This document shows positions 10,701 to 22,946 of a stretch of 64,000 bases of DNA, piece after piece; within the stretch, counting starts at the first letter, position 1; the number at the start of each line of letters is the position of its first letter. The stretch comes from Euphorbia lathyris (taxonomy: Eukaryota > Streptophyta > Magnoliopsida > Malpighiales > Euphorbiaceae). The stretch spans positions 27,096,531-27,160,530 of the forward strand of contig NC_088910.1 in the NCBI RefSeq assembly GCF_963576675.1, in the 5' to 3' direction. Both the position numbers and the translations under genes were made by a program. The notes under the pieces are model-generated. The model was not told the origin of the DNA, made no database searches, and worked only from the letters and a program-made list of their open reading frames with translations.

Positions 10701-12317
10701 TAAAAAAATTAAGACAAAATGCAAAGTGCTACTCCATGTAACTGACAGCCATGGAGATGATAAGTCATGATTTTCAATCTCACTTACAACTCTCAATTTC
10801 TGATACAATAATACAATTTACAAAAATAATTTGCTTGATACGATTGATTTGGTACAACATTTGTTTATAATGTATATATAATCATGTGGATTATATAGAT
10901 TGTATAACATGATTATAACACGAAAAAGTACACTAGTTATCGTAATCTTCTCTGGTTCTACTATATTTCTCATATCTGGAACAACATTGATTACTTGAGC
11001 ATAACCGGATTTCATGAAAATCCAGGAAATAACATTCTGTTTATACATTTCATGAAAAAGTTTTTCATAGCAGCAGCAGATCACGTGATGTCGTGATGTG
11101 TTAAACATATTTAGGTACAACCTCTCGTATAGTATCACTGGGCTGATCCTGAGATTTAGAGGTCCAGGGGTGAATTAAACAAATGAGATCCTAATAAATA
11201 AGTTGAAATAAAAAAATATAAGTAGAAAAGTAAATTGTGTAAAAGAAGATTATTTAAAAATGACACTTTTTCTTGTTACAGTTAACAAAATATCTGATAA
11301 AAACATTTTATATTGTTTTAAGTACCAAATTTCTTATATAAAATGATGTCCATGAGCATTGTCAGATGCAAATTTCTTAAATTTAATAAATTATGAAATA
11401 GTTCTAATAGATTTTACGCTTTTTACGACACAAAACATGATAACAGAAAAATGAAAAACCAAATCTGAAAATATGATTGAGTTTCTCAAAGACAATAAAA
11501 AATGCTATTGGTAATTGGAAGTTTCACAGTGAGATGATTAGAAAACAAAATTGATTATATAGCAGATGAATTGAAGATGAACTGAGGAAGTAGAATAATA
11601 TTACTATTTAATATTCTTTGTGATTGGAGTATGATTAAAAAAAGGAGAGATAAATTATAAATTTTTGTTGGGATTGATAGGTGGAAAAGATAATTATAGA
11701 AATAGTTTGAGATAAATTAGGGAATTGATGACCAAATTTTTTATTAGGAAATTTGGAAAGAATCCGAGATAATTAGGAAATTTAGAAAGACTACTTAATA
11801 ACTAATGCAAATATTTTTAATCAAGTATAATTTTTTTTAATTTGATCTGATGCCAAAGTTTTTTATTTGGAAAGACTAATTTGAAAAGACTCTAATGCCA
11901 ACGTTTTTAATCAAGTGTAATTTTTTTTTTAATTTAATCAAGTATAATTTAATAGGTACTAATACATTACTATAATTTGACTCTTTTTCATGCTTGGACC
12001 TTGGGTGGTCAGGCACTCCTGCCATGCTGCCTGTAGTTCGTACGACAATTTCAACTTATTTCTACAGGACATGTTTGAATTTGACAAATTTGTCTAGTAT
12101 TGTATGATGACTTCAACTATTGAAAATATTTGAATTTGACGTAAGTTGTCTGTAGTCATCTATTGACAAAGATATAGAGCACCAAATAAAATTTTGAACT
12201 GGTCAAAAATTTATGGTTGATCATCTCCTTTTTCTTCTTCTGAGGACCACAGCGTTTGCTTTCTTTTGTAATACATAAATTAAGATGTAACAAAAAAAAA
12301 AAAAAAAAATCAAACTA
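10701..12317. other. AT-rich intergenic DNA
   Basis: No gene was recognised. Two similar segments (about 11740-11830 and 11865-11955), each with a tttggaaag/tttagaaag word and then tttttaatcaagt, suggest a local tandem duplication. An A-run at 12292-12309 precedes the next repeat. Confidence 0.35.
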
Positions 12318-12645
12318 AGGGTCCGTTTATTTTACCTACTGTTTGTTGTTGCTGTTTGTTGTTTACTGTTACGGTTTGCTGTTTGCTGTTACGGTTTGCT
12401 GTTGCTGTTACGGTTTGCTGTTTGTTGTTGGAAAAAGCTGCTTTTCCAAAAAGCAAAGATTCTCTGCTTTTGTAAAAAGCTGCTTTTCGGGTGAAAAAGG
12501 CAAACATGAGATCACTAACCAAACACCTAATGCTACTTTTCAATTGTAAAAGGCAAACAGGAGGTCACTAACCAAACACCTAAAACTCTCCATTTTGAAA
12601 TGAAAAGACAAAAGAAGCCTGAAAATGAGCAACCAAACACCCCCT
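12318..12645. mobile_element. hAT-type MITE with GGGTCCGTTT/AAACACCCCCT ends
   Basis: The left end is agggtccgttt. The right end, reverse-complemented, is agggggtgtttggttgctca, a terminal pattern typical of small hAT-like plant elements. Internally it has a tandem tgctgttacggtttgctgtt-type repeat (12346-12425) and a duplicated ggcaaac...cactaaccaaacacc segment. It lies at the 3' edge of the Copia remnant that follows. No convincing TSD was found. Confidence 0.55.
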
Positions 12646-12689
12646 AAAAATTAAGATGTTTAATTAAGCTAATTTATCTGAACTTAACT

Positions 12690-13333
12690 TATTAAAGTAA
12701 TATCTGTAACCCAAGCATCCCTCGAAACTTCACAAACTGCTCTAACTTTAATGACTTTGGAATGATATTTATAATTTGATTCTCAAAGTAGCATATTGAC
12801 AATTCCACAATTCACTAAGCTTCTAAGAAAGTGAAATTTCACATCAATATGTTTACTTTTTTCGTGAAACACATGATTTTTGGATAATTTTATAGTAGAA
12901 CTGTTATCGCACATGATCACAGTCCGTGTTTTTTTCTCAACTTCAAGTTTTTCAAGCACTCTTCTGAGCCAAACACAATGGCATGCATAAAACGCTGCTA
13001 CTATGTGTTCTACTTCTATGGTAAAGAGAGCGACCGCTGACTGTTTCTTCAAGGTCTAATAAATTGCTCCACATTCCAACTTATACACGAATAAGGAAGT
13101 GCTTCTTTAAGTGTCTAAGACACTAGCATAATCAATATTAGTGAAAGCCATACATTATAGATTGCTTCCCCTTTTCTATATAAAAGATTCCCAAATTAAT
13201 TGTATCTTTTTAGACACTTTAAAATTCCTTTTGTTGCAAGTTAATGTGTCATAGTAAGACTAGCCATGAACCTGCTTATCAAACTAAAACCAAACATCAA
13301 GCAGGTCTAGTTACAGTCAAAGACACAAGGCTT
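12690..13333 (-). pseudogene. Copia RNase H and C-terminal pol fragment
   Basis: Minus-strand frames show the Copia RNase H hallmarks: a LTVTRP segment near the right edge, KKQSAVALFT, WLRRVLEKL, CDNSSTIKLSKN and HEKSKHIDVKFHFLR, then a decayed C-terminus with EQFVKFRGML near 12700-12740. Stops and frameshifts separate the pieces. The right edge is cut by the solo LTR at 13339. Confidence 0.8.
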
Positions 13334-13338
13334 CCAAC

Positions 13339-14338
13339 AGTTGGATTTTCAAATGTATTTTAAAGATGAAAAAAAAAACACAGAAACATTTGATTCCCAT
13401 ATATCATGCATCTAGAATAGGCTTAGAGAACAAATTCACCTTTCACCGCGGAATGAGAGATGTTCTCGTTGTTGAGCTTTATCTGATTCGAGATTAGGAG
13501 TTGAGGAATGAAATACCTCTACAATCACACTCAAGGAACGAGGACTAGACAAAGCTTGCAATCATCAAAATAAAGTCCCTGCATTCAGAAGCCGTCTGGG
13601 CCTAATTGCTTGTAGGGGCGGCGACTTCCTATTTTTTTAATTGTTCTTATAAGTTCAGACATTTCTTAATCTCTAGTGAACTGATAAGTTCGAATGAGCA
13701 ATTACACATTTCCTATTCGGGTGTGGCCACATGCTTCTCTGTCCCATTAGTCAAGTGGCCAATGATATCTAACCTTTATAAGAGATTCAACAAACCCTTG
13801 CTTCATTCGTAGTTTCTAAAAATGACGTACAATGCACCTAACTGAACTAATACTTGACACCTTGTTACAAGCCCGTTAAGTGATCAATTAAAGTACATTT
13901 CAAGCCATTTAGGCCCTAGAGTGAATTTGGTCTAAGAATTCAACTTAGAGTGTTACATGAGAACCACCTATGACCGTTTTAACCATGTGGTGTTCTCATA
14001 GCGGATCAACCCAGATTTTACTGTTCCACAAACCTTAATGCCCCTGATTTGACATCCTATGCCTATAATATATGAAACACCATTACAATCAAGGCATATA
14101 CTAGCCTTTAGTTAGTTATCGTTATCACGATAGTAACAGACCAGGGATATTTAGATCAGTATCTTGTTGCCTTACGGCTTCACTTGACCAGGTCATCGAC
14201 ATGCTAAATGTGAGCAGATCACTAATCTTGGATACTCTATTGATAAGTTTTCATAAGTAAGCTTACTTAACAGATTACTATCTTATAGTTAATAGTTTCG
14301 TCAGATATAACGTCTTAGGAGTAAAGCACACTCCAACA
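13339..14338 (-). mobile_element. Solo LTR, 1,000 bp, TSD CCAAC
   Basis: On the minus strand it runs from TGTTGGAGTGTG to GAAAATCCAACT (the last base has changed from the expected CA). It is flanked by CCAAC at 13334-13338 and 14339-14343. It interrupts the Copia pol exactly between FKQMVG (right side) and the LTVTRP segment (left side), which adjoin in intact elements. No internal region remains, so it arose by LTR-LTR recombination. Confidence 0.85.
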
Positions 14339-14343
14339 CCAAC

Positions 14344-15050
14344 CATTTGCTTGAATGGAGTTTCATCAACTCTAATGCAACCCTCATCTTCGCACAATTT
14401 CGTACCCGACATTATGGGATTTTTCACAACATTACTGTCCTCCATTCCAAATCTTGCTAAGACTTCACATGGATATCTTCTCTGATAAATAAATATTCCA
14501 CCTACACATTATTTCACTTCTACTCCAAGGAATTGCTTCATCCTCCACAAGTTAGACATATCAAACTCCAATATCATTGAATTTTTAAACTCATCATACA
14601 TGCTTCTATAATTCCCAGTAACAATTCAAATAATCAACATAGATGCTTACAATTAAGAATTACCCCTTTTTGATTTTGTAAATAGAGTATGCTCGCTGGT
14701 GCATCTTTCAAAATTTTCCCATATGAAGTAAGCTTTGATTATGATGTACGAAGCTCACAATGCCTATTTGAGCCTATATATCGCCTTTTTCAGTCTATAG
14801 ACATTTTCTTCTTCTCCTTTCTTTACAAACCCCTCAAATTGCTTAACAAATACTTCCTCTTTCAGTTCACCGTGAAGGAAGGTGCTCTTTACATCAAGTT
14901 GAAAGACCTCCGAACTATTTTTTGCAACTATTGCAAGAATTATGCGGATAGTGTCGAATCTTGCCATCGAATCAAATACTTCAGTATGGCCAATTCCATG
15001 GTGTTGCACACACCCTTTTGCTACTAGCCTCGCCTTGAATTTCTCCACGG
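14344..15050 (-). pseudogene. Copia reverse transcriptase fragment
   Basis: The best part (14764-15048) reads KARLVAKGCVQ, then QLDVKSTFLHGELKEEVFVKQ-like sequence, the start of Copia RT. Degenerate sequence continues to GTKLCEDEG and VDETPFKQMVG at about 14400-14344. The frame is broken several times. Confidence 0.75.
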
Positions 15051-15498
15051 TACCATCTTCATTAAGCTTTGTTTAAACACCCACTTGACGCTAATAAATT
15101 TAATTTATTTAGAAACCATAGTAAGTTCTCAGGTTTGGTTCCTCTCAATGGATTAACTTTCTAATGACACTGCTTCCCTCCTTTTTTTTTTTGCTTCTTA
15201 CTACTTCTTCAAATGATGTTGGGTCCTTCCCTTGTTTCATAATCTGCCATCCATCTTGCTGCTCTTCTTCCTGGCACGCCCCCTTTAACTAATTCGATAC
15301 CATCAGAATTTGGCTCATTTAGAGGTGAATCTGTCATACTTCTCGATTTATTGGAGCTGCTACTCGAGGTGATCGAACTATGGGAGTTTTTTTTAGAACT
15401 ATGGCTTGAATTATTTGGGCTTGTTTCATTAGGTTCTTCTTCGTTCTAATAAGCTACAATGTGTCCTTCTTCTTCATCTCCACACTCTAATATGCCTC

Positions 15499-16273
15499 TA
15501 GGGGTGGTAATGGGGCAGAGATTTCTCAAAACCCGCAGACATCCAAACCATCGAGGATGGAAAATCATCAAAATATTTAGAGATGGGATGTGGATGGAGA
15601 AATTTTACCCCCAAAGCCTAAACATGGTAAGGGAGGAGGTTACTATCCCCGGACCTCCCTAGAAAAAATCCCCACGGGGCTCCACAAAATCTCTGAATTT
15701 ATATAAATTAAAATTAATATAAATATTAAAATATACTTTTTATATATATATATATACATATAATTTAAAATTTAATTTATATAAAAGTTATAATTAATAG
15801 TTATATTAATAATCACAGTTGCTTTCAAAATTTGATATGATGTAAATAAATGGATAACATAATGAATAAATCTGATGCAAAATATAACCATCAAGTTTTA
15901 TCTTAACTAAAAAAGAAAACATCTTTTGTTAATTTTCGGCAGTACATAGTTAAATACTTTACTTTCGATATAAATAGATTGTTTACCAATATATTACTAA
16001 TATATTGATACTTTATGAAACTGTAGATATAAATAAGGTCCTCTTATAAGCTCATAATGTTCCCTTTCCTTATAAATATTGGTATAACTAGTAATGTTGA
16101 CACTAATTTTAATGTATTTTTTGGTTGACGGGAATTTCCTATCAACTATTTGGGCACCCGTGTGGGACGAGGGTAAAAAAATCTCGGGATCATTTTTTGG
16201 GAATTCTTCGTCCTCGTAAATATTGCGGCGAAATGAGGAATGCATCCCCGCCCCCGTCCTGTTGCCACCCCTA
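15499..16273. mobile_element. hAT-type non-autonomous element, 775 bp
   Basis: It has inverted ends TAGGGGTGGTAATGGGG (left) and TAGGGGTGGCAACAGGA (right, reverse-complemented). The 8-bp flanks tatgcctc (15491-15498) and tatgtctc (16274-16281) match at 7 of 8, the TSD length of hAT elements. It sits between the integrase and RT regions of the Copia remnant. There is no transposase, only AT-rich filler. Confidence 0.75.
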
Positions 16274-16301
16274 TATGTCTCGCCTTATTTCTTCATCAGA
16301 T

Positions 16302-17230
16302 CTACCCTGATCCTAACATTTTTCCTCTTGAAAGACAACATCCTTGATGATAATGATTTTTTTTTGAGATTGGATCATAAAGCCTCCACGCCTTTGATTC
16401 ATCATTGACTCCTAGGAAAACACATTTTCTGCTCTTATCATCCAATTTTCTCCTTTTTTGATCAGGTATATAGACATGTGTCACACATCCGAATAATCTG
16501 ATGTATTCTACCACTGTTTTCTCATTACCACATGCCTCTTTTGGAGTCTTATTTTCAATTACTGTTGTTGCACATCGATTATGAATGTGCACACACAATC
16601 TCGCTATCTCGGACCAGAAAGTTTTGGGAACTTTTCTTTCATTTAGCATGGATCGAACAACATTCATAATCATCATCTTCTTTCTCTCGGAAAATTCATT
16701 TTGCTGCGATGTATATACTGCTGTCAATTGCTTGCTAATGCCATGTGATTTACAAAATTCTCCAAACTCCTTTAAGGTGAACTCGCCACCTCTATCAGTC
16801 CTGAAACAAGTTATGAAAGCATATGTCTCCTTCACAACACTAGCTTTAAAGTGTTTGAAAGTAAAAAAAGTTTCTGGTTTTTCATGTAAGAAACAAATCC
16901 AAGTTTTACGTGTGTAATCATCGATAAAACTTAGGATGTACCTCTTGTCACTGTGTGAGGCTGGTTTGATAGGGCCATATATATATCTGAATGTACTAAC
17001 TGAAGTTGTTTTGATGCCCTCCATAAGCTCCTCCTTGGCATGGATTCTCTATGTTGTTTCATAGTTAAACAAGTTGTACATATCTCCTTAGGAGACTTCA
17101 AAACAGGTAAGCCAATCGCCATCTTTTTGAAAGCCAACATTCTCATTCTCTTGTGGTTCAGGTGCCTAAATCGACAATGCCACGGGCGAGCCTCTTTCTT
17201 CGATACATCTTAAGTTTGCACTATGGCATA
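16302..17230 (-). pseudogene. Copia integrase fragment
   Basis: Two overlapping frames (16931-17146 and 16302-17024) read as Copia integrase: the second zinc-ligand pair CTTCLTMKQHR, LVHSDIY with the first catalytic Asp, FRTDRGGEFT with the second, and the Glu in QQNEFSERKK. Further on come TPKEACGNEK and VRLFGCVTHVY-like sequence. A frameshift near 16960-17020 and other changes inactivate it. Confidence 0.85.
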
Positions 17231-17250
17231 TAAGCCAATAGAAAAAACAT

Positions 17251-17720
17251 TCAGTTTCCACTCATATTGGTTGACATAATCAGTCCCCTCTTAGGATGAT
17301 AAACTTTACAAGTTCCATCCCGAACTAAAATGGCTAAACCTTTTTCTTGAAGTTGTCCTATGCCTAATAGATTATTTTTAAGCTCAGGAATATAATAGAC
17401 ATCAGAGATCACCAGAATTATGCCATTTACTTGCACCCTTATACTTCCTTTTGCTACAACCACCATTCTCGTATCATTGCCAAGCTTGACTGTTCGATTG
17501 AAATTTTCTTCAAATTCTGAGAACCATTCTTTGTTTCTCATCATGTGGTTGGTGCAACCTGAATCGAGGAACCTCTCTTCTCTCTTTGGCTAATGAAGAT
17601 CTACATATGACATCAACAAAATATATTTTTCTTCTTATTCAGTATAGTTAGCTTTCTTTTTCCATTCGGGACACTCGTATTGGAAATGTCCCAAGTTGTG
17701 ACATTTGAAACATTAAACAA
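17251..17720 (-). pseudogene. Copia gag zinc knuckle, protease and GAG-preintegrase fragment
   Basis: The minus-strand zinc knuckle CFKCHNLGHFQYEC (CX2CX4HX4C) is at about 17670-17712. The 17251-17544 piece reads NDTRMVVVAKGSIRV, then VYYIPELKNNLLGIGQL and CKVYHPKRGL, the usual sequence between Copia protease and integrase. A stop upstream of the zinc knuckle and frame breaks show it is dead. Confidence 0.8.
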
Positions 17721-17807
17721 ATGCTTTGTTTATGGGCCTTCTCCCTCTACCTCTGCCATGTCCTCCTTTGAACATGCCTCGACCTATTCCTCCGCTTGAT
17801 CGATCAA

Positions 17808-19083
17808 TGTTGTCCTCAGATGAGACTCTAGCAAGTGCACTAGATACAAGTAATAAAGTGATAAGTTAAGTATCGTCTCCACAGGGATTGAGATTCAAAT
17901 CTATATTGGAAATTGTTGCTAAACAGCGTGTGGGTCAAACAGGTTTCTCCTTTTTTAATTTGATTGTTTGATGTTGGTTACTTAAGATAAAAGAGGTCTA
18001 ATGCAGTAAGAGATATGATAACTTGGTAATGATTTAAAAGATAGAACAGGCTCGACACTGCCGAACAGGTTGTGCTAAGCCTTACAACATTCCAATGAAT
18101 ACGAGATAATGCCAATGAAGCCAAAGTATCAGCTTTAATGCGAGCTTAAGTGAACTTTCGTGTGTTCTTAAGTTCCTAAGATTTATTAGAACCTTTAGCG
18201 TCCTAAAGATACGTTCTTTCTTGCATTAAGATCGAAACTGCATTTCTGATTAAGAAAACCCTTGGCACAACCATCTAACTGGTCCGCTTCGAGGTTGGGA
18301 GATTAATAGAGATATCAGTGAAGATGCAAGCAGTGTCCTAACATCCATCTATCACATGCATAAATGCCGAAGCATGAAAGTTAAATCCTCATCAATCACA
18401 ACATTGGCAAAATACTAAACATTCATTGAAAATGACATAAAACTTACATTACCGGCTCGGCCTGGCCGTGCCCATTCAAAATGGACTACTCACTCATATC
18501 GAGCAGTGAGTAATCGGTCGTTCTTGAAACCTTCAGAGACTCCATCCGAGCTCTCTTTTTCTTTCTTTCTAAAATAACTATTCTATCTCTAAAACTACAA
18601 ATGTTCCGAACTCCCTATATTTCCTTTGCTACGTCTACTTAAAGGAAAAGACAGGGACAAAATTGGTACAACCCGAGTACCCTTCCAAAAATTAAGTCAA
18701 CTAATACTAAAACAAAATAAACTGAAATGATTAAAGATCCTTTTTGACCCTTGAACACTCAAGGGTCGATACATCATGTCATCATGCTTCTTTGAGTAAT
18801 GCCACCTTAACACTTCTCCACCTGCTACTCTGTTTCTGCCTCTGCCACCTCTGATCTATCGCTGTCCGTCATTGAATAATCCGGCGTTTGACCGCTGGAC
18901 TTAAGAAAGGCTCCACTCCTTTTTGGCAGTAGCGAAACAAGCTTTTTCCAGCGTGTTTAGCATTTATCTTTACTAATCTGCATAAAGACATTAATCGGTC
19001 CTTATTCTTTGCAATATAGCATAAATAACACCCAAATTCCCTTATAAATATCATGTTAAACTTAGTCAATTTCATGCCTAACA
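17808..19083 (-). mobile_element. Solo LTR, 1,276 bp, TSD ATCAA
   Basis: The plus strand runs TGTTGTCCTC...ATGCCTAACA with ATCAA at 17803-17807 and 19084-19088. The segment GCAAGTGCACTAGATACAAG followed by a CTCCACAGGGA word matches the layout at the start of the reverse-complemented LTRs at 45069 and 52795, so it is probably a Ty3/Gypsy-type LTR on the minus strand. It cuts the gag of the Copia remnant. Confidence 0.85.
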
Positions 19084-19088
19084 ATCAA

Positions 19089-19215
19089 CATGAGCCATTT
19101 CAACACATGTTCCTCCTCTTGGTATCCTTGCATCATTTGTTCATGAACCATCAAACTTCCATGTAATTTATCAATGCTCAGAGTACTTAGATTGATTCCT
19201 CTATTGAGGACTATT
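19089..19215 (-). pseudogene. Copia gag fragment upstream of the solo LTR
   Basis: The minus strand reads LSTLSIDKLHGSLMVHEQ, then MMQGYQEE, the end of the Copia gag core before its zinc knuckle. It joins the 17.7-kb gag piece once the solo LTR is removed. The rest of gag is missing beyond about 19215. Confidence 0.7.
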
Positions 19216-19531
19216 TTAAAAAACAAATATCTACCATGAAACTAGTATGAGTTTATTTTAAATTAAATTATTTAATTCCATAAAAGTTAATCTGACTTTA
19301 AAGGTGAATAAAGTGAAGTGTTTTTAGTCCAATATTCCAATTTTTACTAATCACATAATTTTAACACTAATAGGCACTTTCTTCAAAAAAAAAAAAAAAA
19401 CACTAATAGGTAGTTCACCTTGCTCTCACTCTTTTAGTATTTATAGTAAGTAGTTACATTACATAATAAGAAAAAAAAATAAAGAATATGATAATTAATT
19501 AGATATTCGAAGAATTTGATAGGACAATATT
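19216..19531. other. AT-rich DNA between the Copia remnant and the RNase H fragment
   Basis: A-runs (19387-19401) and a repeated cactaatagg word (19367 and 19402) are present. No coding potential was seen. Confidence 0.35.
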
Positions 19532-19548
19532 AACAATTAAATTAAATT
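19532..19548. repeat. 17-bp direct repeat, left copy (possible LINE TSD)
   Basis: The sequence aacaattaaattaaatt occurs here and again exactly at 40047-40063. The two copies bracket the RNase H-like fragment that the Copia element later split. Confidence 0.5.
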
Positions 19549-20039
19549 GTGCTTTGAAGACTATTTGGGATCACCATAACCGAGTTTTATGGCATATGGA
19601 ATGGTGGCCGATGGACACCAGTTGGCATTTAGGAATCGAAGAGTACCGAGAATGGAGGGCGTTTCAGCGTGGAACTTTTGTCCCACCACCTGCAGATCAT
19701 CAGCGCCGGCAGCCGAGTGGAACGTCTACTCCTGTACCGATACTGGCGGACCAACAGCATCAGCAGCATTTTGCCATGGCGTTTAATCAACACCCCACAA
19801 CAACCATGTCGTCGACTGCAGCAGGAGGAGGCATCAGGTGCAGTTCGGTCAGATGCAGCAGGCCCATCACGTCCACCCCCGTAGGTATTAACCAGTTTCT
19901 CCTTTCCTCATCCTATTCCCCCTCTGAAATGGAAGCCCCCAGCATTAGGTTCAATTAAATGTAATGTTGATGGGACATTGTTCGTGGAGGAGGGGAGTTG
20001 TGGGTTGGGAGCGGTGGTCAGGGATGCAATGAGAGCTTT
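19549..20039 (+). pseudogene. RNase H-like (RVT_3, LINE-type) fragment, left part
   Basis: It reads KTIWDHHNRVLWHMEWWPMD and GIEEYREWRAFQ, typical of the linker before the RNase H domain in plant LINE-like proteins. After a frameshift within about 19700-19930 it reads LKWKPPALGSIKCNVDGTLF and GLGAVVRDAMRAF, the start of an RVT_3 RNase H domain. It is cut by the Copia insertion at 20040 and continues at 39641. It is either a 5'-truncated LINE or a gene derived from one. Confidence 0.7.
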
Positions 20040-20905
20040 TGTTGGAGTTTGGTGTCTTAAAGACAATTGTTTTAGGATATTAATATTAATGAATAATTTG
20101 TTTATTTAATCATTTGTTTAATCAGATATATAGCATTAAAATGTAACTATATATAAAGGCACAAATATAAAGGAAGTAATCCTAAGTTTGTTTAAGTAGT
20201 TATAGAGTGTTCATACAAGCATGAAGTGAGACTATATATACTTTATAACAAGATCAATAAACTTAAAGTAAACCCAAGTCAAGTAATATGTTATAGGGGT
20301 TGTCGTATTGCTGTTGAGATTTGCATGTAACAGTGTTTTCTGTCGAGACAGAAAGCTGATCTCATAAGCTTTAGATATTCAGATATCTAGACAGTTACAT
20401 GGATCCGGTTAAGGAGTTCATTAGGATTGGGGCCCGACTTGAGATAACAGTATGGATTGATTTATCTAATGTGTCAATTGTTCATCTCATTGGTATTAGT
20501 AGGTATAACTAATCCTCAGACTCAAACATTCGTTAATTAGTGATTCTGGATTATAGAGTCTGGTACTTTGATTCTGTGCGAGCACGATCCAACAGGTGAG
20601 AGCCTGGGGTGTGTGAGAGCAGGGTTGGGTATCACACAAAGTAATTGCAAAATAGTTAATGTCAGATTGAGCATTCGTCACTCCCGATAAGTGGGAGATA
20701 TATCCAAATGGCCGCTTGTGGTGAATTAACTGAAATCCTTGCAAGGTGATAGAGTTAAGAGTAGAAATAGATATTTCACTTAACTTATCTTTCAGAGTGA
20801 ATTCAACCTGTACAAGTAAAACAGACTCTTCGTTATATGTAACCTTGACACGTTCCATGGTTATAAGGAATTGACCGACAGGATATAGTTGATGAAGGAT
20901 CGTAT
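20040..20905 (+). repeat. Copia 5' LTR, first part
   Basis: It matches 37867 to about 38730 in the 3' LTR with scattered substitutions. It ends at CGTAT (20901-20905), the TSD of the nested solo LTR, and resumes at 31960. Confidence 0.9.
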
Positions 20906-21320
20906 TGTTGAAACACCTTTCCACAAGATTTTAATTTGACAAAATCATTTAAGTTTAATCCATGATTAAAAGAAAATTAAATTTAAGTGCTTTGATTTAA
21001 TTGTACTAATTCGTTTTGTTCAATATTGAGTATAAATATAAATGCAAAAAGAAATAAAGATTAAGACAGGACAAAGTCAGCACAAGCTGAGTGAAGAGCA
21101 ACTCAGCATAAGAGAAGATAAGTCATCTTCAGAACAACAACTTCAGAATGAAGCTGATCAAAGAAGCTGAGTGAAACGAAGCTCAGCACAGAAGAAGTCT
21201 GCTCCAAGAAATAGATTCTACAGAATGAAGCTGACCATGGAAGCTGAGTGGAAAAAGAACTCAGTATGAGTATTGGTGAAAATCAAAGACAAATTATTAT
21301 CGAAATGAAGCTGAGTAATC

Positions 21321-22931
21321 TGATGCGCCTCACGGCGTTCGTACCGCGAGACTCACTAAGGGATAAGTGTACCCCGTCGTTATCAAGTAATAAATTTCTG
21401 GTTAAGTCCAGGTTATCGTCCACAGGATTTATTTCTGCAAGTATCGAGTTACTTGGTTTCAGGTGTTATCTAGGCTTAGGGGGGTTTGCGTTGGTTTTTC
21501 TTAAGTTAATCTACTCCTAGGTTGAATTATACTACTCCTAGCTAAGTTATCTGATTCTAACTAAGTTATTCTACGCCTAATTAAGTTACTCTACCCCTAA
21601 TTAAGTTAAACTACTCCTAAGTGATCTTTTACCAATGCAATTATCCGAAGGAACATGAAGGGATACGATGATAATGAAAATAGATTGTTTAAGCAATTGA
21701 ATTAAAACCTAAGTCACTTGTGTCCGAGGCGATTAACCCGACCTATCCTCCTAAAGTCCCTAATTCGTGATTCCCTTGTAAGGCCGAAACTAGCTCTAAG
21801 GCTCAGCAATTTGGGCTTAATCTTCTATAGGGTCGTCAATCCTATAGGCACTGACTAGGTCAGATTCAGCTCGCAATATGTGCCAACTTGATTTTGGGAT
21901 TATCGAATGAGTTAAACCAATCAGACAAAGCGTAAGACAAAGATTAAAGCATTAAAACAATTGAATGAACAAGAACTATAATATATATCAAAGATGAAAG
22001 TATTGTCACGAAGTTACAATGAGCCTAGGATTCATAACATGTATCAGAGGCTAGACAAAATATAAAAGAAGAAAAATCCCTTTCAGGGAACCTGTCTACC
22101 AATGCAGGCGTCTTTTTAGGACTTAAGGATGGAGCTTGAGCAATCCTCGGTGAACGGAGCTTCGGAGGTGTCTTCAATGGAGGTTTGAAGGATATGGAGG
22201 AGGTGGAGAGGATTTCTCAAGATGAAAAGCTAAGAAAATTACAAAGATAAAAGATGTCTAATTTACATTGGAAAAATCCTATTTATAGACGCGGCTCGGT
22301 CCCTTTTCTTGACCTATTTCGTGTCCTCATGCAGGTGGGAAGTCGTGGGGTCCATCGTGGCGTCATGGGGGCGGAATTGGTCTTTTTGACCAATTCCCTC
22401 AGGCCTGCTCGCCGAGCAGGGCGAGCTGCTCGCCGAGCAGGCGCTGCTCGTCGCGAGCAGGCATTGCCTGCTCGGCGAGCAGGCCTCTGGCGGCCTGCTC
22501 GGCGAGCAGGCACAGTCTGCTCGGCGAGCTGTCTTGCTCGATATGCCTCCGCGTGTTTGCCGAACGCCAATCAACGTGTTCTTCGCCCGAATTTATCCCT
22601 TCTCATGCACAAAACTCCAGATAACATTAGTCCAAAGGCTAAATTGACCCGCCAATCACTTATTTGAGCAAACGCTTCGTTTGGTGCGACTTTTAACGGA
22701 TCAATTAGCTTCAAAAGATAAAGGAATTGTTAGATGCATGCCAATTTGGCCGTATTTGCCTAAATTGATCACAAAATGAGCCTAAACAGAGAAAAGTAAA
22801 TAAAACATTTCCAATTTCTAACTAACTCACACAAAAGCATTTAAATGCGAGAATTGAGCGCTTATTAACTAAATAACACTAAAACCCGTCCTAAAACCGT
22901 ACCCAAAGATAGGGGTTTTTGACCCCTATCA
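21321..22931 (-). repeat. Athila 3' LTR
   Basis: 1,611 bp, TG...CA, paired with 29262-30871. A TATA box (TATAAATA on the minus strand) is at 22280-22287. A cluster of six CTGCTCG/CGAGCAG palindromes is at 22405-22531. Confidence 0.93.
22405..22531. repeat. Cluster of six GC-rich palindromes in U3
   Basis: Six units of CTGCTCG, a 1-3 nt spacer, then CGAGCAG (the last ends CGAGCTG) lie head to tail. They are in U3, about 120-250 bp upstream of the minus-strand TATA box. The other LTR has the matching set with changed spacers. Confidence 0.85.
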
Positions 22932-22946
22932 AACCTCCTCGCACTT
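22932..22946 (-). promoter_or_regulatory. Polypurine tract of the Athila element
   Basis: The minus strand reads AGTGCGAGGAGGTT directly before the LTR start TGATAGGGG. The position and purine content fit the plus-strand primer. Confidence 0.7.

Larger units (their letters stand above)
12646..19215 (-). mobile_element. Old Copia retrotransposon remnant with three nested insertions
   Basis: On the minus strand the domains run gag (19215-19089 and 17720-17660), GAG-preintegrase (about 17544), integrase (17146-16302), RT (15048-14344), RNase H (13333-12690), which is the Copia order. Three later elements break it: 17808-19083, 15499-16273 and 13339-14338. Removing each with one TSD brings matching domain parts together. 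No LTR was identified at either end, and stops and frameshifts are frequent, so this is the oldest layer here. Confidence 0.8.

Noticed and set aside
12310..12549. Overlapping 68- and 77-codon frames as a gene
   Set aside because: They run through a tandem ctgttacggttt-type repeat in a MITE; low-complexity peptides.
20496..20924. 142-codon minus-strand frame, repeated at 38320-38682
   Set aside because: Both lie in the Copia LTR pair on the antisense strand, with no recognisable domain; open by chance and kept only by LTR identity.
22405..22531. CRISPR-like repeat array
   Set aside because: Units are short self-complementary palindromes with 1-3 nt centres and very short gaps in a plant LTR; no spacers of constant length and no cas genes.
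22254..22667. Open frames rich in ARRAG/PARRAG peptides in both Athila LTRs, possible Arg-rich protein
   Set aside because: They are translations of the CTGCTCG/CGAGCAG palindrome array inside an LTR; both strands and several frames give similar repeats.
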